Assembly: GCF_000661955.1 (NCBI RefSeq) | Contig: NZ_CP007597.1 | Location: forward strand, 3,026,755-3,090,754 | Length of the DNA stretch: 64,000 bases | Origin: Stenotrophomonas rhizophila | Lineage (GTDB): Bacteria > Pseudomonadota > Gammaproteobacteria > Xanthomonadales > Xanthomonadaceae | Direction of reading: 5' to 3' | Shown: piece after piece, positions 17,801 through 26,603 of the stretch | Position numbering within the stretch: the stretch's first letter is position 1 | How the letters are laid out: each line of letters starts with the position of its first letter | Notes under the pieces: model-generated | The model's database searches: none | What the model was told of the DNA's origin: nothing | What the model saw: the letters and a program-made list of their open reading frames with translations, nothing else | Position numbers and translations under genes: made by a program

Positions 17801-17859
17801 CACCGGGCAAACTGTCGATGTACCGGCCGCCACCGGCTCCCGCGCCCCCCTGGGTTCAT
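14836..17859 (-). CDS. propeller-type sensor diguanylate cyclase
   Basis: A 1007-residue membrane protein. After a signal/anchor segment the periplasmic part holds many Reg_prop blades (repeats of LWxGT or VWxGT type) forming two beta-propellers, then a Y_Y_Y domain. One transmembrane helix follows (around AALLLLGGLIALYLYLI), then a coiled coil and a C-terminal GGDEF domain. The active-site motif is GGEEF, accepted in active enzymes, and an RDSD I-site lies five residues before it, so it should make c-di-GMP with product inhibition. The ligand is unknown. ATG at 17859 is preferred to the longer frame because it begins just before the signal. The stop codon lies inside a SMAG repeat. Confidence 0.9.
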   Translation of the reverse strand: MNPGGRGSRWRPVHRQFARCLGTALVWLCLLCALPSTVGAQDGPPPLRDYAIDVWTSRNGLPHNSLRDIAQTPEGHLWFATWEGLVRYNGLDFTVFDRSTRPGLRDNGVGALLVDRSGGLWISDSRGNVTRRGSDGRWQVYEHQPGTPQVLIQAMQMDSHGRLWLLYEGQGIGSLAPDGRIEYQKPPAGVPMAMSFTKLVVDAQDRVWVGTLDGLVVRDTDGVLRRAPERFGLGHGLVWPYRGPDGVVWIVAGERIYRMQDGVPQLQHRLPGVMHITAMLQDRHGDLWLGTENQGLLRLSRHGLERLPTGLSLPGGRVVSLREDAEGSIWVGANGGLYRLRETLFSSFTERDGLSGDYIRTVLEDQQRQLWIGSASGLDRRDAQGRFSPVALRNSGGKTPSVLSLAQDHENDLWVGTFGDGVFRLDAQGRTLRNYGTADGLPGGNIRAISVDRAGVVWAGTQKGVVRIDDHGVEVPRAPGMPGGLITALAHDADGALWIGTIEGIRVLRGNRVQSIDLAPLGGGRSVFGFQQVGDAMWVSSDRGLYRWQDGRLARVGLEQGMPVDTVFQLVPDRIGNVWISSNRGVLRTDMAMLNEVADGRAPRVEVEHYNEIDGMANSQANGSSGPSALLRQDGTFWVVTAGGLSMVDPLRLQRFRERLAPPAVIESVQVDGKPLHWQGENHNSIPGGRRLSVSYVGLSYLMSERIRYRTRLAGLDKGWIERGQQRSVEFIGLPPGDYTLHVSAAHPGGSWGDSEAVWEFTVEPFLWQRRSVQVVAALLLLGGLIALYLYLIHRYKASNVRLARMVDEATRDLQAQTVNLQALNQEKTELADRLAVQAEQFGRQAREDALTGLPNRRAFDEALARDFARSQRSGHPLCLVVLDIDHFKEVNDQHSHSVGDVVLVEVARVIASACRDSDMPARTGGEEFTLLLNDTRLAEAAQVCARLRGLFHDHPDWAGVPGLKVTFSAGLVELDAADRTPMLLYQRADRALYRAKSEGRDRTAIG

Positions 17860-18012
17860 CCGTGGGAACCGGCCGGGAAACAGCCTGGGCGCCGCGCGGC
17901 AAGCGGCGATGCACCAATGGGGCAACCGACGAAGAAAGGCACGCTCATGCGGGATAACGCGGGGGGAGTTGCCCATAGTAGGCAAAACCGCGCGTGTGTG
18001 TGGCGAGAATGC

Positions 18013-19416
18013 TCAGCCCGGGCGCCAGGTCCCCACGCGCAACGTGGCCGGCCATTCCACCACCGCCTCCAGCCCACCCTGCGGATGGTTGCGCAACAGC
18101 AACCGCGCCCCGTCTTTTTCGGCCAGGGCACGCGCGATGGTCAGGCCCAGCCCGGCGCCACCGGTCTCGCGCGAGCGCGAGGTTTCCAGCCGCACGAACG
18201 GATCAAACACCGCCTCCAGCTCTTCTTCCGGCAGGCCGGGGCCGCTGTCACGGATCCGCACGACCACCCGCTCGGCATCCTGCTCCACGCTGACCCGTGC
18301 CGAGTGCCCATAGGTGACCGCGTTGTCGACCAGGTTGGAAAACAACCGGTGCATCGCCAACGGGCGCAGCATCAGCACCGCCCCGCTGGGGTGTTCGAAG
18401 CGCACGTCGGCACCGGCTTCGCCGGCGTCTTCCACGATGCTCTCCAGCAGCGAGTCCAGGTCAAGGGCCGCGCGTTGCTCGGCGCTTTCGGCACTGCGCG
18501 CCAGTTCCAGGCCTTCGCGGATCAGCGCCTGCATCGCGGCGAGGTCGCCCACCAGGCGCTCGCGCAGCGCTTCATCGGCGACATTCTCCAGCCGCAGGCG
18601 CAGCCGGGTAACCGGGGTCTGCAGGTCATGGGTGATTGCCGCCAGCATCTGGGTGCGCTCGCCAAGGTGGCGCTGCAGCCGCTTCTGCATGGCATTGAAC
18701 GCTTCTGCGGCGCGGCGCACTTCCAGCGGTCCGGTCACCGGCATCGGCGCGCCCTGCAGGTCATCGCCCAGTGCCGCGGCGGCCGCGGCCAGGCGTTGCA
18801 GCGGCGCGCTGGCCATGCGCGCCACGATATAGGCCAGCACCGCGATGGCCAGCACCAGCAGGGTCAGAAACAGCGGGTCCACGGCCAGGATGCCGTTGTG
18901 GGCCACCGCCGGCGAGTCCAGCGCCAGCTGCAGCGGCGTGCCGTCGCTCAGGCGCAGCGACACCATGCGGCAGCGGGGCGGAATGAAGGCCGGGTCGCGC
19001 TCGCGCGGCGGGCCGTTGCGCGGCTTCTTCGGGTGCGGCAGCTCCGGCAACGTGGGCAGGCAGGAACGGAACCAGGTGAAGGCCACCTGGCTGCTCGACA
19101 CCGGCCCGGGGCGATCGTCCAGCACTTCCATCAAGGCCGCGTCCGGGCGCCCTACCCGGGCACCGGGCGGCAGTCGCCGCACGCTGGGGCCACCGCTGTC
19201 GAGCAGGCGCTCACGCAGCTCGGGGTTGCCATCGAGCAGGTTCACGTAGCCCTGCAGCCGGTCGGCGATGCGGTTGAGGTTCTGCCGCTCGAACTCCTGC
19301 TGGCGCTTGGAACTGGCCAGCATCGTCGCGCCGATCGCGGCCACGCTCATGCCCAGCAGCAGGATCACGAACAGGCGCCCCACCATGGAGGCGAAGAACC
19401 GGCGCAGGCGATTCAT
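18013..19416 (-). CDS. sensor histidine kinase of a two-component system
   Basis: A 467-residue inner-membrane kinase: TM helix near 13-33, a periplasmic region of about 130 residues, a second helix near 175-200, a HAMP domain, then HisKA with THDLQTPVTRLRLR holding the phosphorylated His. The ATPase domain has NLVDNAVTYG, DSGPGLP and GGAGLGL boxes. Its ATG overlaps the regulator stop (ATGA). The pair is divergent from the macAB-like efflux operon and may control it, which is inferred from position. Confidence 0.9.
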   Translation of the reverse strand: MNRLRRFFASMVGRLFVILLLGMSVAAIGATMLASSKRQQEFERQNLNRIADRLQGYVNLLDGNPELRERLLDSGGPSVRRLPPGARVGRPDAALMEVLDDRPGPVSSSQVAFTWFRSCLPTLPELPHPKKPRNGPPRERDPAFIPPRCRMVSLRLSDGTPLQLALDSPAVAHNGILAVDPLFLTLLVLAIAVLAYIVARMASAPLQRLAAAAAALGDDLQGAPMPVTGPLEVRRAAEAFNAMQKRLQRHLGERTQMLAAITHDLQTPVTRLRLRLENVADEALRERLVGDLAAMQALIREGLELARSAESAEQRAALDLDSLLESIVEDAGEAGADVRFEHPSGAVLMLRPLAMHRLFSNLVDNAVTYGHSARVSVEQDAERVVVRIRDSGPGLPEEELEAVFDPFVRLETSRSRETGGAGLGLTIARALAEKDGARLLLRNHPQGGLEAVVEWPATLRVGTWRPG

Positions 19417-20141
19417 TCCAGCGTCACTGCCGTGGCCAGCACATACCCTTCGTTGCGCACGGTCTTGATCAATCCGTCGCTGCCGCCATCGTCGGCCAGC
19501 TTGTTGCGCAGCCGGCTCACCTGCAGGTCGATCGCGCGGTCCTGCGATTCATAGGTGCGGCCGCTGCTGAGCGCCACCAGCTGCTCGCGCGACAACACCT
19601 TGTTGGCGTGCCCGACAAACACCCGCAGCAGCCGGAACTCCGCGCCGGACAGCACCACCACACGGCCATCGGGATCGAGCAGGTGGCGATGCTCCAGGTC
19701 GAAGATCCAGTGCGAGAACCGGGCACGGCGAATGGCCAGCGGCTCCAGGTTGGCCGGCAGCGCTTCGGTACGGCGCAGCACGTTGCGGATGCGCGCCAGC
19801 AGTTCGCGGGGCTCGAAGGGCTTGCCCAGGTAGTCGTCGGCACCCATCTCAAGGCCCAGCACGCGGTCGATCGGCTCGCTGCGCGCGGTGAGCATGATCA
19901 CCGGCGTGTTGGAGCGCGCACGCAGGTCGCGGCACAGGGTAAGACCGTCTTCGCGCGGCAGGTTGAGGTCGAGCACGATCAGGTCCACGTGCTCGCGCTC
20001 GAGTACCTGGCGCATGCCATGGCCATCGCCGGCGGTGCTCACCTGGTAGCCGGCACGGCCCAGTTGTTCGGCCAGCAGCTGGCGGATGTCGTTGTCGTCG
20101 TCGACGATCAGCAGTCGATGCATCGGGTTGGGAGTCTCCAT
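19413..20141 (-). CDS. OmpR-family response regulator
   Basis: A 242-residue regulator: receiver domain with the acidic pocket VDDDND, phospho-acceptor in LIVLDLNLP, and Lys in LGKPFEP; then a winged-helix DNA-binding domain ending RNEGYVLAT. ATG at 20141 is used; a second ATG six codons later is possible. The 201 bases to macA are shared by divergent promoters. Confidence 0.9.
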   Translation of the reverse strand: METPNPMHRLLIVDDDNDIRQLLAEQLGRAGYQVSTAGDGHGMRQVLEREHVDLIVLDLNLPREDGLTLCRDLRARSNTPVIMLTARSEPIDRVLGLEMGADDYLGKPFEPRELLARIRNVLRRTEALPANLEPLAIRRARFSHWIFDLEHRHLLDPDGRVVVLSGAEFRLLRVFVGHANKVLSREQLVALSSGRTYESQDRAIDLQVSRLRNKLADDGGSDGLIKTVRNEGYVLATAVTLE

Positions 20142-20342
20142 GCGGCCATGATCCCCTGTCGGGAGCTGAACCGCATCCAGTGGTTTACGTACACGTGTTT
20201 CAAGGGCCGCCACAGACACACAACGACACACACCGGCCCCGGTCTGGTTACGCCGCGACACATGGCGAGTGTTGAGCCTTCGCCGAGCGGTCTTCACAAT
20301 GCTGACAACGCCGCACGCCGGCCTGCCGAGTAGACGATCATC

Positions 20343-21584
20343 GTGAAGCCCCGCCTGCCCACCACCCGTCGCGGCCGTGTGCTGCTGTTGATCATCGTGA
20401 TTGCCGTGCTGGGTGCGATTGTCGCATGGACCCTGCGCAAGCCGGCCGCACCGGCCCTGGCCACCACGCCGGTCAGCCGCGGGGACATCGAACAGACCGT
20501 GGAAGCCACCGGGGTGATCGACGCCTACAAGCTGGTCAGCGTCGGCGCGCAGGCCTCGGGCCAGATCAAGTCGCTGAAGGTGCAGCTGGGCGATAGCGTC
20601 AAGCAGGGCGACCTGATTGCCGAGATCGACGCCACCACCCAGCAGAACCAGGTGCTCAACGCGCAGGCCACGCTGGACCAGGTCAAGGCCCAGCGCTCGG
20701 TGCAGCAGGCCAGCCTGCGTGAAGCAGAACTGGAATTCGCCCGCCAGCAGCAGATGCTCGCCGCCGAGGCCACCTCGCGCGCCGAGTACGACGCCGCCGA
20801 TGCCAAGCTGAAAACCGCGCGTGCCCAGATCCAGTCCTACGACGCGCAGATCAAGGGCCGCGAAACCGAACTGGGCACCGCCCGCGCCAACCTGGCCTAT
20901 ACCCGCATCATCGCGCCGATGGACGGCACCGTGGTCGCGGTGGTGGCCGAGGAAGGCCGCACCGTCAACGCCAACCAGACCGCACCGACCATCGTGATGC
21001 TGGCGCGGCTGGACCTGGTCACGGTCAATGCCGAGGTGTCGGAGGCGGACGTGGTGAAGATCAAGGCCGGCATGCCGGTGTACTTCACCACGCTGGGCGA
21101 GCCGGACCGCAAGTACCACGCCACCCTGCGCCAGGTGAACCCGGCGCCGTCGTCGATCGCCAACGACAGTTCGTCCAGTTCCAGTTCGTCCAGCTCCAGC
21201 GCCAGCAGCGCGGTGTACTACAACGCACTGTTCGACGTGGAAAACCCCGACGGCACGCTGCGCATCGACATGACCGCGCAGGTGTCGGTGATGCTCAAGC
21301 AGGCCAAGGGCGTGCTGACCATTCCGGCCGTGGCCCTGGGCCCGAAGACCCGCGATGGCCAGTACATGGTGCGCGTGGCCGATGCCGACGGCATGCCCAC
21401 GCCGCGCAAGGTCAAGATCGGCATCAACAACGGCGCCACGGCCGAAGTGCTGTCCGGGCTGAAGGAAGGCGAGAAAGTGGTGGTGGGTGAAGGTGGCGCT
21501 GCCGCCGGCGGCAGCGGCAGTGGTGGCCGCGGCGGTGCGCAGGTGCGGATCGGTGGCCCGGGCATGGGCGGACCGCGTCGATGA
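20343..21584 (+). CDS. macA: MacA-like membrane fusion protein
   Basis: A 413-residue periplasmic adaptor with an N-terminal membrane anchor (15-33), biotinyl-lipoyl halves, a long coiled-coil hairpin (about 95-190) and beta-barrel. A serine run (about 13 residues, near position 280) interrupts the barrel region, and the C-terminus is Gly-rich. It starts with GTG. It links the MacB pump to an outer-membrane factor; the three genes overlap by 4 bases each. Known MacAB systems expel macrolides, peptides or heme precursors; the substrate here is unknown. Confidence 0.88.
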   Translation: MKPRLPTTRRGRVLLLIIVIAVLGAIVAWTLRKPAAPALATTPVSRGDIEQTVEATGVIDAYKLVSVGAQASGQIKSLKVQLGDSVKQGDLIAEIDATTQQNQVLNAQATLDQVKAQRSVQQASLREAELEFARQQQMLAAEATSRAEYDAADAKLKTARAQIQSYDAQIKGRETELGTARANLAYTRIIAPMDGTVVAVVAEEGRTVNANQTAPTIVMLARLDLVTVNAEVSEADVVKIKAGMPVYFTTLGEPDRKYHATLRQVNPAPSSIANDSSSSSSSSSSSASSAVYYNALFDVENPDGTLRIDMTAQVSVMLKQAKGVLTIPAVALGPKTRDGQYMVRVADADGMPTPRKVKIGINNGATAEVLSGLKEGEKVVVGEGGAAAGGSGSGGRGGAQVRIGGPGMGGPRR

Positions 21585-23551
21585 CCCCGGCTTCCACCGG
21601 CACGCCGCTGCTGCGGCTGCGCGACCTGCGCCGCGAATTTCCCGCGGGCGATGACACCATCGCGGTGCTGCGCGACGTCAACCTGGACATCGCCGCCGGC
21701 GAGATCGTCGCCATCGTCGGCCAGTCCGGCTCGGGCAAGTCCACGCTGATGAACATCCTCGGCTGCCTGGATCGCCCTACCCGTGGCAGCTACCAGGTGG
21801 CCGGCCGCGAGACCGGCAGCATGGAACCGGACGAACTGGCCGAGCTGCGCCGCGAGCATTTCGGCTTCATTTTCCAGCGCTACCACCTGCTCGGTGATCT
21901 GGACGCACGCGGCAACGTGGCCGTGCCGGCGGTGTATGCGGGCAGCCCGGGGCCGGTGCGTACCGCGCGTGCCGAGCAGCTGCTGCAGCGGCTCGGGCTG
22001 GGCGACCGCATGAACCACAAGCCCGGCCAGCTCTCCGGCGGCCAGCAGCAGCGCGTGTCCATTGCGCGGGCACTGATGAACGGCGGCGAGGTGATCCTCG
22101 CCGATGAGCCGACCGGCGCACTGGACACCAAATCCGGCGAAGAAGTGATGGGCATCCTCGGCGAGCTGCATGCCGAGGGGCACACCATCATCATCGTCAC
22201 CCACGACATGAGCGTGGCCGAACACGCCCAGCGCATCATCGAGATCCGCGACGGCGAGATCATCGCCGACCGTCTCAATCCGAATGCGCCGCGCTACCGC
22301 GCGCAGCGCCAGCCGACCGTGGCCGCCGGCAAGGGCCACAGCTGGCGGGCCGCGCGCGATCGTTTCACCGAAGCCTTCCGCATGGCCCTGCTGGCGATGA
22401 ATGCCCACCGCCTGCGTACCTTCCTGACCATGCTCGGCATCATCATCGGCATCGCCTCGGTGGTCTCGGTGGTGGCAATGGGCAATGGCTCGCAGCAGCA
22501 GATCCTGCAGAACATCAGCGCGCTGGGCACCAACACCATCGACGTCTATCCCGGACGCGGTTTCGGCGACATGCGCTCGGCGCGGGTGCAGACCCTCAAG
22601 GCCAGCGATGCCGATGCGCTGGCGCGGCAGAGCTACATCGACAGTGCCACGCCCAGCGTGTCGTCCTCGGTAACCGCGCGCTACCGCAACCAGTCGGCCA
22701 CCGCGCAGGTCAGCGGCGTGGGCGAGCAGTTCTTCCGGGTCAAGGGCGTCACCCTGATCGCCGGCAGCTTCTTCGACACCGATGCGGTACGCAGCCTGGC
22801 CCAGGTGGCGATCATCGATGAGAACACCCGCACCCAGTTCTTCCCCAACGGCGAAGACCCGGTGGGCCAGGTGATCCTGCTGGGCAACGTGCCGGTCCGC
22901 GTGGTCGGCGTGGCCCAGCGGCAGAGCTTCGGCTTTGGTGGCAGTACCAGCTTGAGCGTGTGGGTGCCCTACACCACGGTGATGTCGCGCATGCTGGGCC
23001 AGAGCCATGTCTCCAGCATCACCGTGCGCGTGGATGACGCCACCCCGATGGATGCCGCGCAATCGGCGATTTCCAAGCTGCTGATCATGCGGCATGGCAC
23101 CGAGGACTTCTTCCTCAGCAACAGCGCCGAGATCCGCCAGACCATCGAGCAGACCACCCGCACGATGACGCTGCTGATCAGTGCGATCGCCGCGATCGCG
23201 CTGCTGGTGGGTGGCATCGGCGTGATGAACATCATGCTGGTGTCGGTGACCGAGCGCACCCGCGAGATCGGTGTGCGCATGGCGGTCGGCGCGCGGCAGA
23301 GCGACATCCGCCAGCAGTTCCTGATCGAGGCGGTGCTGGTCTGTCTGCTCGGTGGCCTGCTTGGCGTCGGTCTGTCACTGGTGGTCGGCTGGCTGTTCGG
23401 CAAATTCGCGCCGGACTTCCAGATGCTGTTCTCGACCGCATCCATCGTGGCCGCGTTTGCCTGCTCCAGCCTGATCGGCGTGGCGTTCGGTTTCCTTCCG
23501 GCGCGCAATGCCGCCCAACTTGATCCCGTGGAGGCGCTGGCGCGCGAATGA
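21581..23551 (+). CDS. macB: MacB-like ABC transporter (ATPase-permease fusion)
   Basis: A 656-residue protein. The N-terminal ATPase has Walker [10 protein letters not shown], signature [15 protein letters not shown] and Walker [13 protein letters not shown]. Next comes TM1 near 275-295, a periplasmic domain of about 230 residues, and three C-terminal helices with the FtsX motif. The order and length fit MacB, a mechanotransmission pump moving periplasmic substrates through an outer-membrane channel. It overlaps macA by an ATGA. Confidence 0.92.
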   Translation: MTPASTGTPLLRLRDLRREFPAGDDTIAVLRDVNLDIAAGEIVAIVGQSGSGKSTLMNILGCLDRPTRGSYQVAGRETGSMEPDELAELRREHFGFIFQRYHLLGDLDARGNVAVPAVYAGSPGPVRTARAEQLLQRLGLGDRMNHKPGQLSGGQQQRVSIARALMNGGEVILADEPTGALDTKSGEEVMGILGELHAEGHTIIIVTHDMSVAEHAQRIIEIRDGEIIADRLNPNAPRYRAQRQPTVAAGKGHSWRAARDRFTEAFRMALLAMNAHRLRTFLTMLGIIIGIASVVSVVAMGNGSQQQILQNISALGTNTIDVYPGRGFGDMRSARVQTLKASDADALARQSYIDSATPSVSSSVTARYRNQSATAQVSGVGEQFFRVKGVTLIAGSFFDTDAVRSLAQVAIIDENTRTQFFPNGEDPVGQVILLGNVPVRVVGVAQRQSFGFGGSTSLSVWVPYTTVMSRMLGQSHVSSITVRVDDATPMDAAQSAISKLLIMRHGTEDFFLSNSAEIRQTIEQTTRTMTLLISAIAAIALLVGGIGVMNIMLVSVTERTREIGVRMAVGARQSDIRQQFLIEAVLVCLLGGLLGVGLSLVVGWLFGKFAPDFQMLFSTASIVAAFACSSLIGVAFGFLPARNAAQLDPVEALARE

Positions 23552-24987
23552 AGATTTCTCCTGCCCTGTTGCACCCTGCTTCGCTGCGTCCGTTGGCCCT
23601 GGCCTGCGTGACCGCGCTGGCTTTGTCGGCCTGTGTCAGCACCGGCCGCTACCCGATCGATGCACCGGCGGTCCCGGCCAGCTACGGCCGTGGCGATGCC
23701 GCCTTGAACACCCCCACCGAGGCGGTCACCGAACAGCCGCATGCGGCGACCGCCGATGTCCGCAGCGATGCCTGGTGGACCCAGTTTGGTGACCCCGGCC
23801 TGGACCGCGTAATTGATCGCGCCCTAGCCGCCAACACAGACCTGGCCTCTGCCGGGCTGGCCGTGCAGCGCGCGCGCCTGCAGGCCGGGCTGGCCGACAA
23901 CGCGCTGTGGCCGCAGCCCTCGGGCAGTGTCAGCAGCAGCGGTAACCGCCCGATCGACCAGCGCGCGGACTGGAACCGCGGCAGCTCGGCCGGCGTATCC
24001 CTGCAATGGGAGATCGACCTGTGGGGGCGCCTGCGCACCCAGCGCGACATCGCCCAGTGGGAAGCCCAGGCCAGCCAGGAAGACCTGCAGAACACCGCCC
24101 TGCTGGTGATCAGCGACGTGGCCACGCAGTACTGGACGCTGGCGTTCCTCAACCAGTCCATTGCCGCCGGCCAGGCCAACCTGGAACGGCTGCAGCGCAC
24201 CCGCGAGCTGGTCCAGGCCCGCTTTGATGCCGGTGCGGTGTCGCGGTTGGAAGTGCGCCAGGCTGCCCAGAGCCTGGAAGCCCAGCGCGCCGCGCAGAGT
24301 GCACTGGAGCAGCAGCGCGTTGCCGCCCGCAATGCGTTGACGGTGCTGCTGGATGGGCAGCCGCTGGCACTGGCCGATGAACCGCAGCAACTGGCCCGTG
24401 TGGGCAGCCCGGTGGTCGCCGAAGGCCTGCCAGCCGACCTGCTCGGCCGGCGCCCGGACCTGCGCGCGGCCGAACTGCGCCTGCGCAACAGCCTGAAGAC
24501 CATCAAGGTGACCGCCACCCAGTACTACCCGGCGCTCAGCCTGACCGGCAGCGTTGGTACCGGCGCCACCTCGCTGTCGGACGTGCTGAAGAACCCGGTG
24601 GCCACTTTGGGCGCGGGGCTGTCGCTGCCGTTCCTCAATGTGCGCCAGGCCCAGTTGAACACCCGGCTGGCCGGTACCGATTACCAGATCGCCGCCAACG
24701 GCTTCCGCCGCACGCTGTACACCGCGCTGTCGGAGGTGGACAACGCCCTGTCGGCACGCACGCAGTTCGCCACGCAGGTGGCGGCCTCACAAGCGTCCTA
24801 CGACGAAGCCGTCGCGATCGAACGGATGTACGAGGTGCGCTACCGGGTAGGCGCCACCGACCTGCGCACCTGGCTGGAAGCGCAGCAGACCCGGCGCGAT
24901 GCCGAACTGTCGCTGGCCTCGGTGAGGCAGCGGCAGTTGATCAACGACGTAACGTTGTTCAAGGCATTGGGTGGCAGCGCAGGGTAA
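23548..24987 (+). CDS. outer-membrane efflux lipoprotein (NodT family)
   Basis: A 479-residue TolC-like outer-membrane factor with an LSAC lipobox (Cys29) and the two-fold repeated helical hairpin/beta pattern ([23 protein letters not shown]). It starts in an ATGA overlap with macB, giving a complete tripartite pump. Confidence 0.92.
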   Translation: MKISPALLHPASLRPLALACVTALALSACVSTGRYPIDAPAVPASYGRGDAALNTPTEAVTEQPHAATADVRSDAWWTQFGDPGLDRVIDRALAANTDLASAGLAVQRARLQAGLADNALWPQPSGSVSSSGNRPIDQRADWNRGSSAGVSLQWEIDLWGRLRTQRDIAQWEAQASQEDLQNTALLVISDVATQYWTLAFLNQSIAAGQANLERLQRTRELVQARFDAGAVSRLEVRQAAQSLEAQRAAQSALEQQRVAARNALTVLLDGQPLALADEPQQLARVGSPVVAEGLPADLLGRRPDLRAAELRLRNSLKTIKVTATQYYPALSLTGSVGTGATSLSDVLKNPVATLGAGLSLPFLNVRQAQLNTRLAGTDYQIAANGFRRTLYTALSEVDNALSARTQFATQVAASQASYDEAVAIERMYEVRYRVGATDLRTWLEAQQTRRDAELSLASVRQRQLINDVTLFKALGGSAG

Positions 24988-25038
24988 CCCACCGATTCGG
25001 GATCGCGATGACACAGAAGCACGCGGTGACCCCACCGC

Positions 25039-25103
25039 GTAGAGCCGACCGTTGGTCGGCTTTCGTACGCCGCATAGAGCAGCCGACCAACGGTCGGCTC
25101 TAC
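25039..25103. repeat. facing SMAG pair between efflux operon and rlmB
   Basis: A direct copy (25039-25061) and an inverted copy (25081-25103) are separated by 19 bases. They lie between two convergent genes and may form a long hairpin that separates the transcripts. Confidence 0.9.
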
Positions 25104-25120
25104 CCCCTCGCGCGGGTGGG

Positions 25121-25867
25121 TTACAGGCCGCGCTGGCGGACGGCCTCGAACAGGCTCACGCCGGTGGCGACGGAGACGTTGAGGCTTTCGATGTCGCCCG
25201 GCATCGGGATCTTGACCAGGCCATCGCAGTTTTCGCGGGTCAAACGACGCAGGCCGTCGGCTTCACCGCCCAGCACCAGCGCCACGTTGCCCTTCAGGTC
25301 GATGGAGTACAGCGACGCGGTGGCTTCACCGGCCAGGCCGTAGATCCAGACGCCCAGCTTCTGCAGGTCCTTCAGGCAGCGCGACAGGTTGGTCACCGCC
25401 ACCACCGGAATGCGGTCGGCCGCACCGGCCGAGGTCTTGCGCACGGTCGCGTTGACCGTGGCCGACTTGTCCTTGGGAATGATCACTGCGGTGGCACCGG
25501 CGGCCGCCGCGCTGCGCAGGCAGGCGCCCAGGTTGTGCGGGTCCTGCACCTCGTCGAGGATCAGCAGCAGGGCCTTGCCCTCGGCCGCCTCGACCAGGCC
25601 TTCCAGTTCGTTCTCACCGTAGGTGCGTGCCGCCTGGTAGCGCGCGGCCACGCCCTGGTGGCGTACCGAGCCGCCCACGCCGTCGAGCGCCTGGGTGTTG
25701 ACCTTGCGCACGTCGATGCCCTTGCGGCGCGCGTTCTCTTCAATCTCCACCAGCCGCGGATTCTTCGCGCTGGCTTCGATCAGCACCTCGCGGACGTTCT
25801 CGGCATCGTTCTCGATCGAAGAGGCGACAGCGTTGACGCCGACGATCCACTGGCTTTGCTTGCTCAT
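25121..25867 (-). CDS. rlmB: 23S rRNA (guanosine-2'-O-)-methyltransferase RlmB
   Basis: A 248-residue SpoU-family enzyme. An N-terminal RNA-binding domain precedes the knotted SPOUT domain with LILDEVQDPHNLGACLRSA, LGGEADGLR and IPMPGDIESLNVSVATGV, which form the SAM pocket and catalytic Arg/Asn/Glu. It methylates G2251 of 23S rRNA (E. coli numbering) in the peptidyl-transferase P loop. It is usually downstream of rnr, as here (with one small gene between). Confidence 0.95.
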   Translation of the reverse strand: MSKQSQWIVGVNAVASSIENDAENVREVLIEASAKNPRLVEIEENARRKGIDVRKVNTQALDGVGGSVRHQGVAARYQAARTYGENELEGLVEAAEGKALLLILDEVQDPHNLGACLRSAAAAGATAVIIPKDKSATVNATVRKTSAGAADRIPVVAVTNLSRCLKDLQKLGVWIYGLAGEATASLYSIDLKGNVALVLGGEADGLRRLTRENCDGLVKIPMPGDIESLNVSVATGVSLFEAVRQRGL

Positions 25868-25972
25868 TGCGGGGGCACGACCGGTACAGGGGGTGGTAAT
25901 GGTAGAGCATCAAGGCCCCGCTTGCCCCGCCGGGCGTTCACGCCGGGGGGCCGACCCCGGGGTGCGGCACCT

Positions 25973-26431
25973 TCAGGGGGTGTCGTGGTCGGGGTGCTGA
26001 TGGCTGACCAGGCCCTGCAGCAGGGCCATCTCGGGGTCATCCTGGTCACGGATCACGCGCAGCGACGCCAGGGTGTCCACGAACAGCAGCTTGGCCTCGG
26101 TGCCGTACTGCACGGTGGGCGGCAGGCGCGCGGGTTCGTCGAAGGTACCGGCAGCAATGGCCATGCCGTCGGGCGCTTCGTAGGTGAGCGGGGTGCCGCA
26201 GTCGGGGCAGAAGCCGCGCTGGACCAGGTTTGAAGAGGCAAAGCGGCGTGGCTCGCCCCGGGTCCAGGTGAAGTCGACGGTGCGCACGGAGACCAAGGGG
26301 GCGTAATAGGCACCGAAGGCTTTCTGGCACATCCGGCAATGGCAGATCGAACTGTCGGTGAGTTCGCCGCGGACGTGGAAGCGGATGGCGCCGCACTGGC
26401 AGCCGCCGCTGTATTCGGGGAGGTCGGACAT
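25973..26431 (-). CDS. GFA-family (CENP-V/GFA) zinc protein
   Basis: A 152-residue protein with the GFA zinc-binding pattern: GGCQCGAIRF, then CHCRMCQKAFGA, and FCPDCGTPL. The family was named for glutathione-dependent formaldehyde-activating enzyme, but most members have no proven activity. The start at 26431 is chosen since the conserved N-terminus follows at once. Confidence 0.88.
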   Translation of the reverse strand: MSDLPEYSGGCQCGAIRFHVRGELTDSSICHCRMCQKAFGAYYAPLVSVRTVDFTWTRGEPRRFASSNLVQRGFCPDCGTPLTYEAPDGMAIAAGTFDEPARLPPTVQYGTEAKLLFVDTLASLRVIRDQDDPEMALLQGLVSHQHPDHDTP

Positions 26432-26468
26432 GGGCGCGCTCCGAATCGGGAATGCGGGGCCGATCAAC

Positions 26469-26600
26469 GCGTACCGACCAACGGTCGGTACCCACCGGGT
26501 GACGGTCGGCACCTACCGGGTAACGGTCGGCACCCCCGTTTTGGTGTGGCCGCACCGGCAGGGCGGCCGCGGCGTACCGGCCGGTGGCCGGTACGCCCGT
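26469..26600. repeat. diverged SMAG-like repeats
   Basis: Several degenerate copies of ACGGTCGGTACC/ACGGTCGGCACC type lie in succession between rnr and the GFA gene, followed by a GCCGGTGGCCGGTAC palindrome (about 26578-26594). They share the stem core but have lost much of the GTAG form. Confidence 0.55.
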
Positions 26601-26603
26601 CTT

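Noticed and set aside
17632..19554. 640-codon plus-strand open frame
   Set aside because: Antisense to the histidine kinase and the end of the cyclase gene; Gln/His/Arg-rich shadow.
21218..23095. 625-codon minus-strand open frame
   Set aside because: Antisense to macB; no motif.
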